DNA of 64,000 nucleotides. Source: Streptomyces sp. P9-A2 (GTDB lineage: Bacteria > Actinomycetota > Actinomycetes > Streptomycetales > Streptomycetaceae). The position numbers were made by a program, and so were the translations under genes. The stretch is taken from contig NZ_JAZIFX010000001.1 of NCBI RefSeq assembly GCF_036634175.1, forward strand, positions 5,332,001 through 5,396,000, read 5' to 3'. Of this stretch, positions 45,168 to 53,768 are shown in pieces. Numbering within the stretch: position 1 is the first letter of the stretch; the number at the start of each line of letters is the position of its first letter. The notes beneath the pieces were generated by a model, which saw only the letters and a program-made list of their open reading frames with translations, searched no databases and was not told the origin of the DNA.

Positions 45168-46301
45168 TCAGAACTTGTTCCGGGGCGTGATGCCCAGCGC
45201 CAGGCCCGCCAGGCCGCGCTGACGCCCGCCGAGCTTGCCGGCGATCGAGCGGAGCGCCGAACCCGCGGGGGACTCCGGGTCGGACAGGACGACCGGCCGG
45301 CCCTCGTCGCCGCCCTCGCGCAGGCGCAGGTCGATGGGGATGGAACCGAGCACCGGGACGTTGGCCCCCGTGGTGCGGGTCAGGCCGTCGGCCACCGACT
45401 GGCCGCCACCGGTGCCGAAGACGTCGACCATCTCGTCGCAGTGCGGGCAGGGCAGACCGGACATGTTCTCGACCACGCCGACGATCTTCTGGTGGGTCTG
45501 CACGGCGATGGAGCCCGCACGCTCGGCCACCTCGGCCGCCGCCTGCTGAGGTGTGGTGACGACCAGGATCTCGGCGTTCGGCACGAGCTGCGCGACCGAG
45601 ATCGCGATGTCACCGGTGCCCGGCGGCAGGTCGAGCAGCAGTACGTCCAGGTCGCCCCAGTACACGTCCGCCAGGAACTGCTGCAGCGCGCGGTGCAGCA
45701 TCGGGCCGCGCCACACCACCGGCGCGTTGCCCGGGGTGAACATGCCGATGGAGATGACCTTCACGCCGTGCGCGGACGGCGGCATGATCATGTTCTCGAC
45801 CTGGGTCGGACGTCCGTCGGCACCCAGCATGCGCGGCACCGAGTGACCGTAGATGTCGGCGTCCACGACGCCCACCTTCAGGCCGTCGGCCGCCATCGCC
45901 GCCGCCAGGTTCACCGTCACCGACGACTTGCCCACCCCGCCCTTGCCGGAGGCGACCGCGTACACCCGGGTCAGACTGCCCGGCTTCGCGAAGGGCACCT
46001 CGCGCTCGGCCTGGCCGCCGCGCAGGGCGTTCGCCAGCTCCTTGCGCTGCTCGTCGCTCATCACGTCCAGCGTGACGTCGACCCGCGTGACCCCTTCGAC
46101 CCGGGAGACCGCGTCCGTCACCCGCTGTGTGATCGTGTCCCGCATCGGACAGCCGGAGACCGTCAGGTACACGGCGACCGCGACCGCTCCGTCCGCCCCG
46201 ATCTCCACCGACTTGACCATCCCGAGTTCGGTGAGGGGCCGGTTGATCTCGGGGTCGTTCACTGTCGCCAGTGCCTCGCGCACCGCGTCTTCCGTAGCCA
46301 T
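45168..46301 (-). CDS. mrp: Mrp/ApbC-type P-loop ATPase (Fe-S cluster carrier)
   Basis: 377 residues. N-terminal DUF59/MIP18 domain (about 1-95, DPEINRPLTELGMVKSVEI, CPMRDTI), deviant Walker A SGKGGVGKSS at 118-127, LLLDLPPGTGD, and the CPHC metal-binding pair. Carries Fe-S clusters to apoproteins in the cytoplasm. ATG 46301 chosen; upstream extension is not conserved. Orthologue of Rv1229c. Confidence 0.95.
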   Translation of the reverse strand: MATEDAVREALATVNDPEINRPLTELGMVKSVEIGADGAVAVAVYLTVSGCPMRDTITQRVTDAVSRVEGVTRVDVTLDVMSDEQRKELANALRGGQAEREVPFAKPGSLTRVYAVASGKGGVGKSSVTVNLAAAMAADGLKVGVVDADIYGHSVPRMLGADGRPTQVENMIMPPSAHGVKVISIGMFTPGNAPVVWRGPMLHRALQQFLADVYWGDLDVLLLDLPPGTGDIAISVAQLVPNAEILVVTTPQQAAAEVAERAGSIAVQTHQKIVGVVENMSGLPCPHCDEMVDVFGTGGGQSVADGLTRTTGANVPVLGSIPIDLRLREGGDEGRPVVLSDPESPAGSALRSIAGKLGGRQRGLAGLALGITPRNKF

Positions 46302-46344
46302 GGTGTCGATGGTACGGCGCCCCGCGCGTCCCCCGGTAAGCCCG

Positions 46345-46956
46345 CTACTGGTCGTCTGCGTCACGTCCCGGAGACCGTTGCGCCCGCATTGCCGCGATGG
46401 AGCCGTGGTGGTCCCGGTGTCCGTTCTGCCGTTCCTCGAGCTCCTTCATCATGTCCTGGAGCTCCGAGCGGATCCAGTCGCGCGTCGCGACCTCCCCCAG
46501 CCCGATCCGCAGGGCGGCGATCTCCCGCGTCAGATACTCGGTGTCCGCGATCACCCGCTCGTCCTGCTTGCGGTCCTGCTCCAGGTTGACCCGGTCACGG
46601 TCGTCCTGCCTGTTCTGCGCCAGCAGGATCAGCGGGGCGGCGTACGAGGCCTGGAGGGACAGCATCAGGGTCAGGAAGATGAACGGGTACTCGTCGAACC
46701 GCAGTTCCTCCGGCGCGGACACGTTCCACACCAGCCACACGATGATGACGACCGTCATCCAGACGATGAACCGGCCGGTCCCCAGGAAACGCGCGATCCG
46801 CTCCGACAGGCGTCCGAAGGCCTCCGGGTCCCACTCGGGCAGCAGCCGGCGCCTGGGCGGGCGCGGCTGGTCCAGCCGTGGCGTCCGCACGCGGCCGGCG
46901 GCCGTGGCGCCCGCCGGATGACGCTGCTCGCGCACGCCGTCGCGCTCAGGTGCCAT
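46345..46956 (-). CDS. DUF1003 membrane protein
   Basis: 203 residues. RIARFLGTGRFIVWMTVVII then FPFIFLTL-type second helix and ASYAAPLILLAQNRQDDRDR, the DUF1003 signature; C-terminal coiled coil. Function unknown. Overlaps the end of the upstream MgtE-N gene by 11 bases, so co-translated. Confidence 0.92.
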   Translation of the reverse strand: MAPERDGVREQRHPAGATAAGRVRTPRLDQPRPPRRRLLPEWDPEAFGRLSERIARFLGTGRFIVWMTVVIIVWLVWNVSAPEELRFDEYPFIFLTLMLSLQASYAAPLILLAQNRQDDRDRVNLEQDRKQDERVIADTEYLTREIAALRIGLGEVATRDWIRSELQDMMKELEERQNGHRDHHGSIAAMRAQRSPGRDADDQ

Positions 46957-48322
46957 CGGTCACCACCCCCTCCTCGTCGTCCCTGACGTCCGCACCATCG
47001 GTACCGTCCGCGTCGTCCGCGCCTCTCGTGCCCTCCGGGCCCCCGGCATCGTCCGGGGCTTCGTCGTTCAGATGGAACTCGGTCTCCCGCCAGTCGTCCG
47101 GCAGCATGTGGTCCAGTACGTCGTCGACCGTCACCGCGCCCAGCAGCGCTCCCGTCTCGTCGACCACGGGCGCCGCCACCATGTCGTACGCGGCGAAGAA
47201 CCCGGCCACCACGGGCAGCGCCGCACCCGGCGCCAGCCACTGCAGATCCTCGTCGAGGATCGAGCCGACCAGCGTGTACGGGGGGTCGCGCAGCAGCCGC
47301 TGGAAGTGGACCGTGCCCAGGTACTTGCCGGTCGGGGTCTCCTCCGGCGGACGGCACACATAGATCTGGGCCGCGTGCGCCGGGGACAGGTCCGGGTTGC
47401 GGATGCGGGCCAGCGCGTCGGCGACGGTCGCGTCGGGCCTGAGCACGATCGGCTCGGTCGTCATCAGACCGCCCGCGGTGTGCTCCTCGTACGCCATCAG
47501 GCGCCGCATGTCGGCCGCGTCATCGGGCCGCATCAGGCTCAGCAGCCGCTCCTTGTCCTCCTCGGGCAGCTCGGAGAGCAGGTCGGCGGCGTCGTCCGGG
47601 TCCATGGCCTCCAGAACGTCCGCGGCGCGCTCCTCCTTCAGCTTGCCGAGGATCTCCACCTGGTCGTCCTCGGGCAACTCCTCCAGCACGTCCGCGAGGC
47701 GGTCGTCGTCCAGAGCGGCGGCCACCTCGGCGCGGCGCTTGGCGGAGAGGTGGTGCAGGACATTGGCCAGGTCGGCGGGGCGCAACTGCTCGAACGTGGC
47801 GAGCAGACTCTCGGCGCCCTGCCCCTGCTCCTCCAGCGAGAACCCGCTGACCGCCGACCACTCGACGGTCAGGGTTTCCCCCTTGCCCCGCCGAAACGTT
47901 CCACCCTTCTTGCCCTTGCGGACGAACACCCGGTCGATCACCCATCCCCGGCGGGCCGGCAGCTGATGCACCGACAGGTCCAGGACGGTGACCTCCTCAC
48001 CGGTCTCCACGAGTGTCACCCTGCGGTCCAGGAGCTCGCCGAAGACGAGCCGTTCGGTGGGCCGCTGCTCGAAGCGCCGGACGTTGAGCACCCCGGTGGT
48101 GATGACCTGGCCGGACTGCACGGCGGTCACCCGGTTCATGGGTAGGAAGATGCGGCGCCGGCTGGGAAGTTCGACCACCAGACCGAGCAGTTTCGGCGGA
48201 CGCCCGCCCACCCGCAGCATGACGACCATGTCGCGCACACGCCCCACCTGGTCGCCGGCCGGATCGAAGGCGGCGACGCCGGAGACGTGGGAGACGAAGA
48301 ACCGGTGGGCGCCCGCTGCCAT
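46946..48322 (-). CDS. MgtE N-domain/CBS protein lacking the transport domain
   Basis: 458 residues. PRC-barrel-like start (FFVSHVSGVAAFDPAGDQVG), MgtE_N helical repeats (LADVLEELPEDDQVEILGKL, DDAADLLSELPEEDKERLLS), two CBS domains (TTEPIVLRPDATVADALARI; VAAPVVDETGALLGAVTVDD) and an acidic tail. The five-helix magnesium channel of MgtE is absent, so it is a cytosolic magnesium or adenylate sensor rather than a transporter. With DUF1003 and corA nearby it fits a magnesium cluster (compare Rv1231c-Rv1232c, corA Rv1239c). Confidence 0.9.
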   Translation of the reverse strand: MAAGAHRFFVSHVSGVAAFDPAGDQVGRVRDMVVMLRVGGRPPKLLGLVVELPSRRRIFLPMNRVTAVQSGQVITTGVLNVRRFEQRPTERLVFGELLDRRVTLVETGEEVTVLDLSVHQLPARRGWVIDRVFVRKGKKGGTFRRGKGETLTVEWSAVSGFSLEEQGQGAESLLATFEQLRPADLANVLHHLSAKRRAEVAAALDDDRLADVLEELPEDDQVEILGKLKEERAADVLEAMDPDDAADLLSELPEEDKERLLSLMRPDDAADMRRLMAYEEHTAGGLMTTEPIVLRPDATVADALARIRNPDLSPAHAAQIYVCRPPEETPTGKYLGTVHFQRLLRDPPYTLVGSILDEDLQWLAPGAALPVVAGFFAAYDMVAAPVVDETGALLGAVTVDDVLDHMLPDDWRETEFHLNDEAPDDAGGPEGTRGADDADGTDGADVRDDEEGVVTDGT

Positions 48323-48606
48323 GCGGCGGCTCCTTTTCGTACGGGGCGGTGCTGCCGTGCGTGTGTGCTGCTGCTTGCTCAGGTCTTGCCGTGCCGTCCT
48401 GTCGTGCCCGTCCTGTCGTGCCGTGCCCGTCCTGTCTGTCGCTGCGCCGGTTGTCCGGATGCCCCGTTCGGGCGGCTTCAGGCTAGCCCGTCCCGATCAG
48501 CGATGCTCCCGCGGCCGGTCCGGACGGACTGCCTCCGACCGGCCGGTACGCCCCCGGTACTCTGCGGTACGCCGTTCAGGTCCCCGTCAGAGAGGCAGCG
48601 CAACCT

Positions 48607-49401
48607 GTGACTCCGATCTCCCCGGGCCGTTCCCGCACAGCCACGCTGGCGAGTGCCGTGTGTGTGCTGCTCGTGACCGGCATGGCGCTCACGGGATGCT
48701 CAGAGGAAGAAGACCCGGACAAGGGCACCAACGGCGTCGGCAGGCTGTCCGCCGCAGAGATCCAGAACAGGACACGGACGGCCGCCAAGTCGGTCGACAC
48801 CGTGCGGCTGCACGGGAACGTCGTCACCAGCGGGCGTACGTACACGCTCGACATGCGGCTCAAGCCCGAGGGCGGCATCGGATCGGTCACCGCCGGAGGA
48901 CAGACGTTCCGGTTGATGAAGGTCGACGACCAGCTCTTCCTGAAGGCCGACGCCAAGTTCTGGGGCCAGGCGGACGGCGGGGCCGGCAAGGACGGCGCGA
49001 AGGGCGGCGCGAAGGGCGAGGGCGGCGCGTCGGACGCGGCGGCGGCCGGCAAGCTCGCCGAGAAGTACGTGAAGGTACCGAAGGGCGACCCGTCGTACAA
49101 GAAGTTCATCGGGTTCGCGGACAAGGATGTCCTCCTCACCGGTCTGCTGACCCTGCACGGCACCCTCGCCACCGACGGCCACCACGAGCAGGGCGGCGTC
49201 CGCACCATCCGCATCACCGGCGACGAGGGTTCCGGCGGCACCCTGGACGTCTCCCTCGAGGGCAAGCCGTACCCGCTGCGCCTGGTGCGCGCCGGTAAGG
49301 CGGGCACCCTCACCTTCTCGGCCTGGGGCGCCGACTTCGCCCTGGAGCAACCGGCCAAGGACGAGACGCTGGACTACGAGGGCCAGCTCCCGACGTCGTA
49401 G
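48607..49401 (+). CDS. Lipoprotein of LppX/LprG-like type
   Basis: 264 residues. Lipobox LTGC after a signal peptide, then AAKSVDTVRLHGNVVTSGRT and GGQTFRLMKVDDQLFLKADA, the half-barrel pattern of LppX/LprG-like lipid-binding lipoproteins, interrupted by a Gly/Lys/Ala insert (KDGAKGGAKGEGGA). GTG start. Outer-face membrane protein, possible lipid carrier; the fold call is tentative. Confidence 0.72.
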   Translation: MTPISPGRSRTATLASAVCVLLVTGMALTGCSEEEDPDKGTNGVGRLSAAEIQNRTRTAAKSVDTVRLHGNVVTSGRTYTLDMRLKPEGGIGSVTAGGQTFRLMKVDDQLFLKADAKFWGQADGGAGKDGAKGGAKGEGGASDAAAAGKLAEKYVKVPKGDPSYKKFIGFADKDVLLTGLLTLHGTLATDGHHEQGGVRTIRITGDEGSGGTLDVSLEGKPYPLRLVRAGKAGTLTFSAWGADFALEQPAKDETLDYEGQLPTS

Positions 49402-49488
49402 CGGGACCGGGCGGAGTGACCGGGCGGAGCGAGCGGCTGGAGCGACCGGTCAGCCGTCGTAGCAGGACCGGGCGGAGCGAGCGACCGG

Positions 49489-50010
49489 TCAGCGGCGCTT
49501 CCCGCGCCCCGCCAGCAGCCGGGGCAGGCCCGCGGGGGCCGGGTGCCGGGTCGTCACCGGGGTCGGCAGGGGAGGCTCGGCCAGGGAACCTTCGGGCAGG
49601 GGTGCAGTCGCCCCGGTCGGCTCCAGGCGCAGCACCCGGCACTCACGCGCCCAGCGTTCCGTCATCGCCTCGCCGTCGGGCGCGTTGAGCCGCTTGCCCT
49701 TGAGTACGGCGACCGCCGCCTCCCACTCCTCGGACCCGGAGGGCAACTCCACGATCGTCGCGGCCCAGGTGACCAGCCGGCCGCCCTTGTCCTTGCTGCG
49801 CACCGTCACCTCGGCCGGCCCGCCGTCCGCCAGCCCCGGCAGCGGCTGCTCCCCGGGACCGTCGCCGACCAGGCACATCGCACCCTCGTGCCACACGTGC
49901 CACAGCGGCCGGGCCGGGCCCCCGGACCCCCGGACCCAGACGAGGCCGGACTTCTTGGTGGCCTCCTCGACGAGAGCCCGGTCGAACAGCGCACTGGTCG
50001 CACTTGTCAT
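49489..50010 (-). CDS. Conserved hypothetical protein
   Basis: 173 residues, soluble. LVWVRGSGGPARPLWHVWHE then GAMCLVGDGPGEQPLPGL and ERWARECRVLRLEPTG. The pattern could be a split-barrel flavin fold but this is not certain. Basic C-terminus. Lies downstream of corA on the same strand, separated by a minisatellite. Confidence 0.7.
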   Translation of the reverse strand: MTSATSALFDRALVEEATKKSGLVWVRGSGGPARPLWHVWHEGAMCLVGDGPGEQPLPGLADGGPAEVTVRSKDKGGRLVTWAATIVELPSGSEEWEAAVAVLKGKRLNAPDGEAMTERWARECRVLRLEPTGATAPLPEGSLAEPPLPTPVTTRHPAPAGLPRLLAGRGKRR

Positions 50011-50110
50011 GGGGCCAGCCTATCCAGGACCCCCGAGCCGGACCCCCGAGCCGGATCCGGGATCCGGGGCCGAAATCCGGGGCCGGGGGCCGGTCCCGGA
50101 GTCCGCCCCG

Positions 50111-50220
50111 GCACCGACGCCGGCTCCCCGGCACCGACGCCGGCTCCCCGGCACCGACGCCGGCTCCCCGGCACCGACGCCGGCTCCCCGGCACCGACGC
50201 CGGCTCCCCGGCACCGACGC
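50111..50220. repeat. 20-base tandem repeat, five and a half perfect copies
   Basis: Unit gcaccgacgccggctccccg, head to tail without spacers, then six-base ggcacc copies to 50260. Between corA and the hypothetical gene. Confidence 0.92.
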
Positions 50221-50253
50221 CGGCACCGGCACCGACGCCGGCACCGGCACCGG

Positions 50254-50279
50254 CACCGGCTCCGGGACCGGAGCCGGTG
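50254..50279 (-). terminator. Terminator directly after corA
   Basis: Perfect ten-base stem (caccggctcc) with six-base loop gggacc; it begins at the base after the corA stop codon. Confidence 0.65.
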
Positions 50280-51398
50280 TCAGAGCCAGCCGTTGCGCTT
50301 CAGCATGCGGTGGATGCCCAGGCAGAGGGCCACGGTCACGCTGAGGATCACCGGGTAGCCGTACTTCCAGTGCGTCTCCGGCATGTAGTCGAAGTTCATG
50401 CCGTACACCCCGCAGACCATCGTCGGGACGGCGATGATGGCGGCCCACGAGGTGATCTTGCGCATGTCCTCGTTCTGCGCCACGGACGCCTGCGCGAGAT
50501 TGGCCTGGAGGATGGAGTTGAGCAGCTCGTCGAAGCCGATCACCTGCTCGTGCACCCGGGCCACGTGGTCGGCGACGTCCCGGAAGTACTTCTGGATCTC
50601 CGGGTCGATCAGCCGCATCGGCCGCTCGCTCAGCAGCTGCATGGGCCGCAGCAGGGGTGACACCGCCCGCTTGAACTCCAGCACCTCTCGCTTGAGCTGG
50701 TAGATCCGTCCGGCGTCGGTGCCGCGCGGGGTGCCTCCCCGGCCCGGCGAGAACACCTCCGTCTCCACCTCGTCGATGTCGTCCTGCACCGCGTCGGCGA
50801 CCGCGATGTAGCCGTCGACGACGTGGTCGGCGATGGCGTGCAGGACCGCCGAGGGCCCCTTGGCCAGCAGCTCGGGGTCCTCCTCGAGGCGGTGCCGCAG
50901 GCCCCGCAGGGAACCCTGGCCGCCGTGCCGGACGGTGATGAAGAAGTCCCGGCCGGTGAAGCACATCACCTCACCGGTCTCGACGACCTCGCTGCCGGAG
51001 TCGAGCCGGTCGTGGTCGAGGTAGTGGATGGTCTTGAAGACCGTGAAGAGCGAGTCGTCGTAGCGTTCCAGCTTGGGCCGCTGGTGGGCCTGCACGGCGT
51101 CCTCCACGGCCAGCGGGTGCAGTCCGAACTCGCGGGCGATACCGGCGAACTCGTCCTCGGTCGGCTCGTGCAGACCGATCCACACGAAGCCCGAGTCACG
51201 GCGCACCAGGCGCATCGCCTCCTGAGGAGTGAGCGGGCTCCCGGTCTCCACACGGCGGCCGTCGCGGTAGATGGCGCAGTCGACGACCGCGGTGGTCGTC
51301 GTCGGGTCACGGGTGGTGTCGTACGGGGCGCTGCTCTCCTTGCGCAGCGGGGCACGGGAGGGACGGACCACGGCGCGCAGGTCGCGGATCATCGACAT
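50280..51398 (-). CDS. corA: CorA-type magnesium/cobalt channel
   Basis: 372 residues. Cytosolic domain (RRDSGFVWIGLHEPTEDEFA, HPLAVEDAVQAHQRPKLERY), long helix, and two C-terminal helices with the YGMNF selectivity motif followed by a basic end. Forms a pentameric magnesium channel. ATG 51398 with AAGGAG upstream. Confidence 0.95.
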   Translation of the reverse strand: MSMIRDLRAVVRPSRAPLRKESSAPYDTTRDPTTTTAVVDCAIYRDGRRVETGSPLTPQEAMRLVRRDSGFVWIGLHEPTEDEFAGIAREFGLHPLAVEDAVQAHQRPKLERYDDSLFTVFKTIHYLDHDRLDSGSEVVETGEVMCFTGRDFFITVRHGGQGSLRGLRHRLEEDPELLAKGPSAVLHAIADHVVDGYIAVADAVQDDIDEVETEVFSPGRGGTPRGTDAGRIYQLKREVLEFKRAVSPLLRPMQLLSERPMRLIDPEIQKYFRDVADHVARVHEQVIGFDELLNSILQANLAQASVAQNEDMRKITSWAAIIAVPTMVCGVYGMNFDYMPETHWKYGYPVILSVTVALCLGIHRMLKRNGWL

Positions 51399-51977
51399 GG
51401 CGGGCTCCTTCGCGAAACGGGCGACGAAAGGCGCCGGCGCAACGGGTGGAACCACCCGGAATGAGGACGTCCTGACCAGAGATGACCCGGCCTCCGGAAA
51501 AAGCCCGGGCAGGGGATGTTTGGCACGTCCACAAAGCGGGGAGCACCGCACCGTCGCGGTGGCGAGTCTCGTCGCTGATGCAGCTACTGGGGCAGATCAG
51601 TCGGAACGAAACGAAATGCTCTTCCGATGAAGGCGCGATGATGCGAGGTGGCAGCCGGAACGGAGCAGTTACATCAACGGGTGGAAGAGCGGGTGCTACT
51701 GCACGGTCGACTTCGGTCCATGCCAGCCCCACCTCCTCCGGCCGGTCCCTCGTAAGGGACGATCCTCATCCCTCGAGGGGATTCCCCCATAGAGGGAGTG
51801 TCATAGCGGTACCGGGGCTCAGGCGGACTCTCCCAGTGCCCTGAAAATGCCCTGCCGGGCCTGGGCGTTGCCTGGGGGGCCTGCTGCGTGCTGCCCCGAA
51901 CCACCGGGCCAGACTAGCAGCCGCCCCCCTGTCAAGGTGCCGCTTCGCCTGCCGCCGATGAGTTCTATGCTCGCCGT
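51399..51977. other. Long noncoding region upstream of corA
   Basis: 579 bases between two divergent genes, the longest gap in the window. It should hold the promoters of corA and the SUFU-domain gene. No riboswitch consensus was recognised. A GC3-rich, Cys-rich frame without start codon lies at 51631-51789 (see findings). Confidence 0.5.
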
Positions 51978-52562
51978 ATGGCAGATGTTCTTCCTCTGGT
52001 CGAAGCCCGGTTGGTCATGGCTCTGGGCGAACCGGACGCGCGCGCGGCGGTCACCTTTCTGGGTACGGACCGCGTCGAGGTGCTGCGCTTCCAGGAGGGC
52101 GACATCGTGCGCTACGCCACCCTCGGCATGTCCGCGCAGCCCATGGCCGACCCCACGGCGGTGATCGCGGATCCGGTCGCGGGCCCGCGCGCGGAGCTGG
52201 TGCTGTCGGTGCGCAGCGGTCTCGCCGACACCGACAAGGTGCTCCGCCCGCTCGCCGTGCTCGCCGCGTCCCCGCAGGTCGAGGGCGTGGTCGTGGCCCC
52301 CGGCGCCTCCCTCGACGTCGGTGAACCGCTGTGGCCCGGGGCCCCGTTCACCTCGGTGCTGGTCGCCGAGCCGGGCGGCCTGGTGGAGGACCTGGAGCTC
52401 GACGAGCCCATGGAGCCCGTACGGTTCCTGCCGCTGCTGCCCATGACGCCGAACGAGGCCGCCTGGAAGCGGGTGCACGGGGCCCAGGAGTTGCAGGAGC
52501 GCTGGCTGACCCGCGGAACGGACCTGAGGCACCCCACCCGAACCTCCGTCGCGCTGGACTGA
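51978..52562 (+). CDS. Suppressor-of-fused (SUFU) domain protein
   Basis: 194 residues. ADVLPLVEARLVMALGEPDA, FVRYATLGMSAQPM-type segment (seen as IVRYATLGMSAQPM), and PRAELVLSVRSGLADTD with FLPLLPMTPNEAAWKRVHGA are typical of bacterial SUFU-domain proteins, which often act as immunity or binding proteins. No toxin gene is adjacent. ATG 51978. Confidence 0.88.
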   Translation: MADVLPLVEARLVMALGEPDARAAVTFLGTDRVEVLRFQEGDIVRYATLGMSAQPMADPTAVIADPVAGPRAELVLSVRSGLADTDKVLRPLAVLAASPQVEGVVVAPGASLDVGEPLWPGAPFTSVLVAEPGGLVEDLELDEPMEPVRFLPLLPMTPNEAAWKRVHGAQELQERWLTRGTDLRHPTRTSVALD

Positions 52563-52850
52563 CGTGCTCCCCGCTGGGGTGACCGGCCGCCTGCCGGAGT
52601 GAGCAAGCTCACCTGTGCCGGTCCGTCAACGATGCGTCGGGGCAACTCGGTTGATGAGGACGGTGCCTGTCGAGGGTGGCCGGGCCGGTCGGTCGTGGCG
52701 GCGCGCACGTCACTGACACGGGCACCGGATGCACGGTGCCGTGACCCGAACCGGTCGGTGTGTACCGTTTCCGGCCCCCGGGTGACCGGTTCGGTCCGGA
52801 CGGGTGATCGTCCTTGACGTGGAGGAGCGGGGGTAGGACCGTGGGGCCCT

Positions 52851-53495
52851 ATGAGGGGCGAACCCAGTTGCCCGAAGTGTGGTGGCCGGGTCAGGGCTCC
52901 CGGCCTCTTCTCCGATGCCTGGCAGTGCGATGTGCACGGCATCGTGCATCCGGTCCAGCCCGTGATACCGCCGAGCGTCGAGGCACTCGACGTCGTCGTG
53001 CACCGTACCCGGGTACCGGTGTGGATGCCGTGGCCGCTGCCGGTGGGCTGGCTGTTCACCGGGGTGGCCAGCGCGGGCGACGACCGCGGCGGCGGCCGCG
53101 CCAGCGCCGTCGCGTGCACCGGACCCGGACCGCTCGGCGGCATGGGCGAGCTGATCCTCGTGGCCGAGGAACTCGGCGTCGGGCTCGGCGCCCGGTACGC
53201 GGGCGTCGACGGCCCGGACCCGGGGCCGTACTTGGACATCGAGAAGGCCGCCGAGACCAAGGTGCTGGCCGCCGGCCGCCCGACCCCGCTCTGGCGCGTC
53301 TCCGGGACACCGGACGACCGGGCCGTCTTCGCGGGCGAGGCGCTCGGGATGTGGCTGTGGGCGGTGCTGTGGCCCGAGCAGTCCGGGCTCCTGATGTACG
53401 AAGAGCTGGTCCTCACCGACCTCCGGGACGCCGGGGCCGAGTCGGAACTGGTGCCCTGCGGGGCGCTGTCGCCGCGGCTGATGGAGAGGCCGTGA
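52851..53495 (+). CDS. Zinc-ribbon protein (DUF6758-like)
   Basis: 214 residues. N-terminal zinc ribbon CPKCGG and a CDVHG pair, followed by VPVWMPWPLPVGWLFTGVAS, GPLGGMGELILVAEELGVGL and EALGMWLWAVLWPEQSGLLM. Conserved in streptomycetes; function unknown. Followed by GC repeats to about 53670. Confidence 0.8.
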   Translation: MRGEPSCPKCGGRVRAPGLFSDAWQCDVHGIVHPVQPVIPPSVEALDVVVHRTRVPVWMPWPLPVGWLFTGVASAGDDRGGGRASAVACTGPGPLGGMGELILVAEELGVGLGARYAGVDGPDPGPYLDIEKAAETKVLAAGRPTPLWRVSGTPDDRAVFAGEALGMWLWAVLWPEQSGLLMYEELVLTDLRDAGAESELVPCGALSPRLMERP

Positions 53496-53768
53496 CGGGG
53501 GCGGCGAGAGGGGCGGCGAGAGGGGCGGCGTGCAGGGACGGCGCGGAGGGGCGGCGCGGAGCGCGCCCGCAGGGGCGCGGGCACGGGTATGGGCACGAGG
53601 TGCGCGTGCAGGGGACATGCGTGCACGCGGTATGTGTGCACGCGGTATGCGTGCAGGAGGTATGCGTGTAGGGGGTGCCGAGCGGGTTCGGGTGTGACGG
53701 AAGCGTGCGGAAGTGCGGTTATCCTGAGGCGTCCCCCGTCCGTCCGTCACCGCTTGGAGCAACACGTC
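53496..53768. repeat. GC-rich short repeats before the PHP gene
   Basis: Tandem gaggggcggc units (53505-53530) and later gcgtgcacgcggtatg-like units (53615-53670). Open frames across them are artefacts. The PHP gene promoter lies near 53700-53760. Confidence 0.6.

Noticed and set aside
50111..50220. Possible CRISPR array
   Set aside because: Repeats are contiguous 20-mers with no spacers and no cas genes nearby.
51399..51977. Magnesium or cyclic-di-AMP riboswitch before corA
   Set aside because: Length is suggestive but no known riboswitch core could be recognised by eye.
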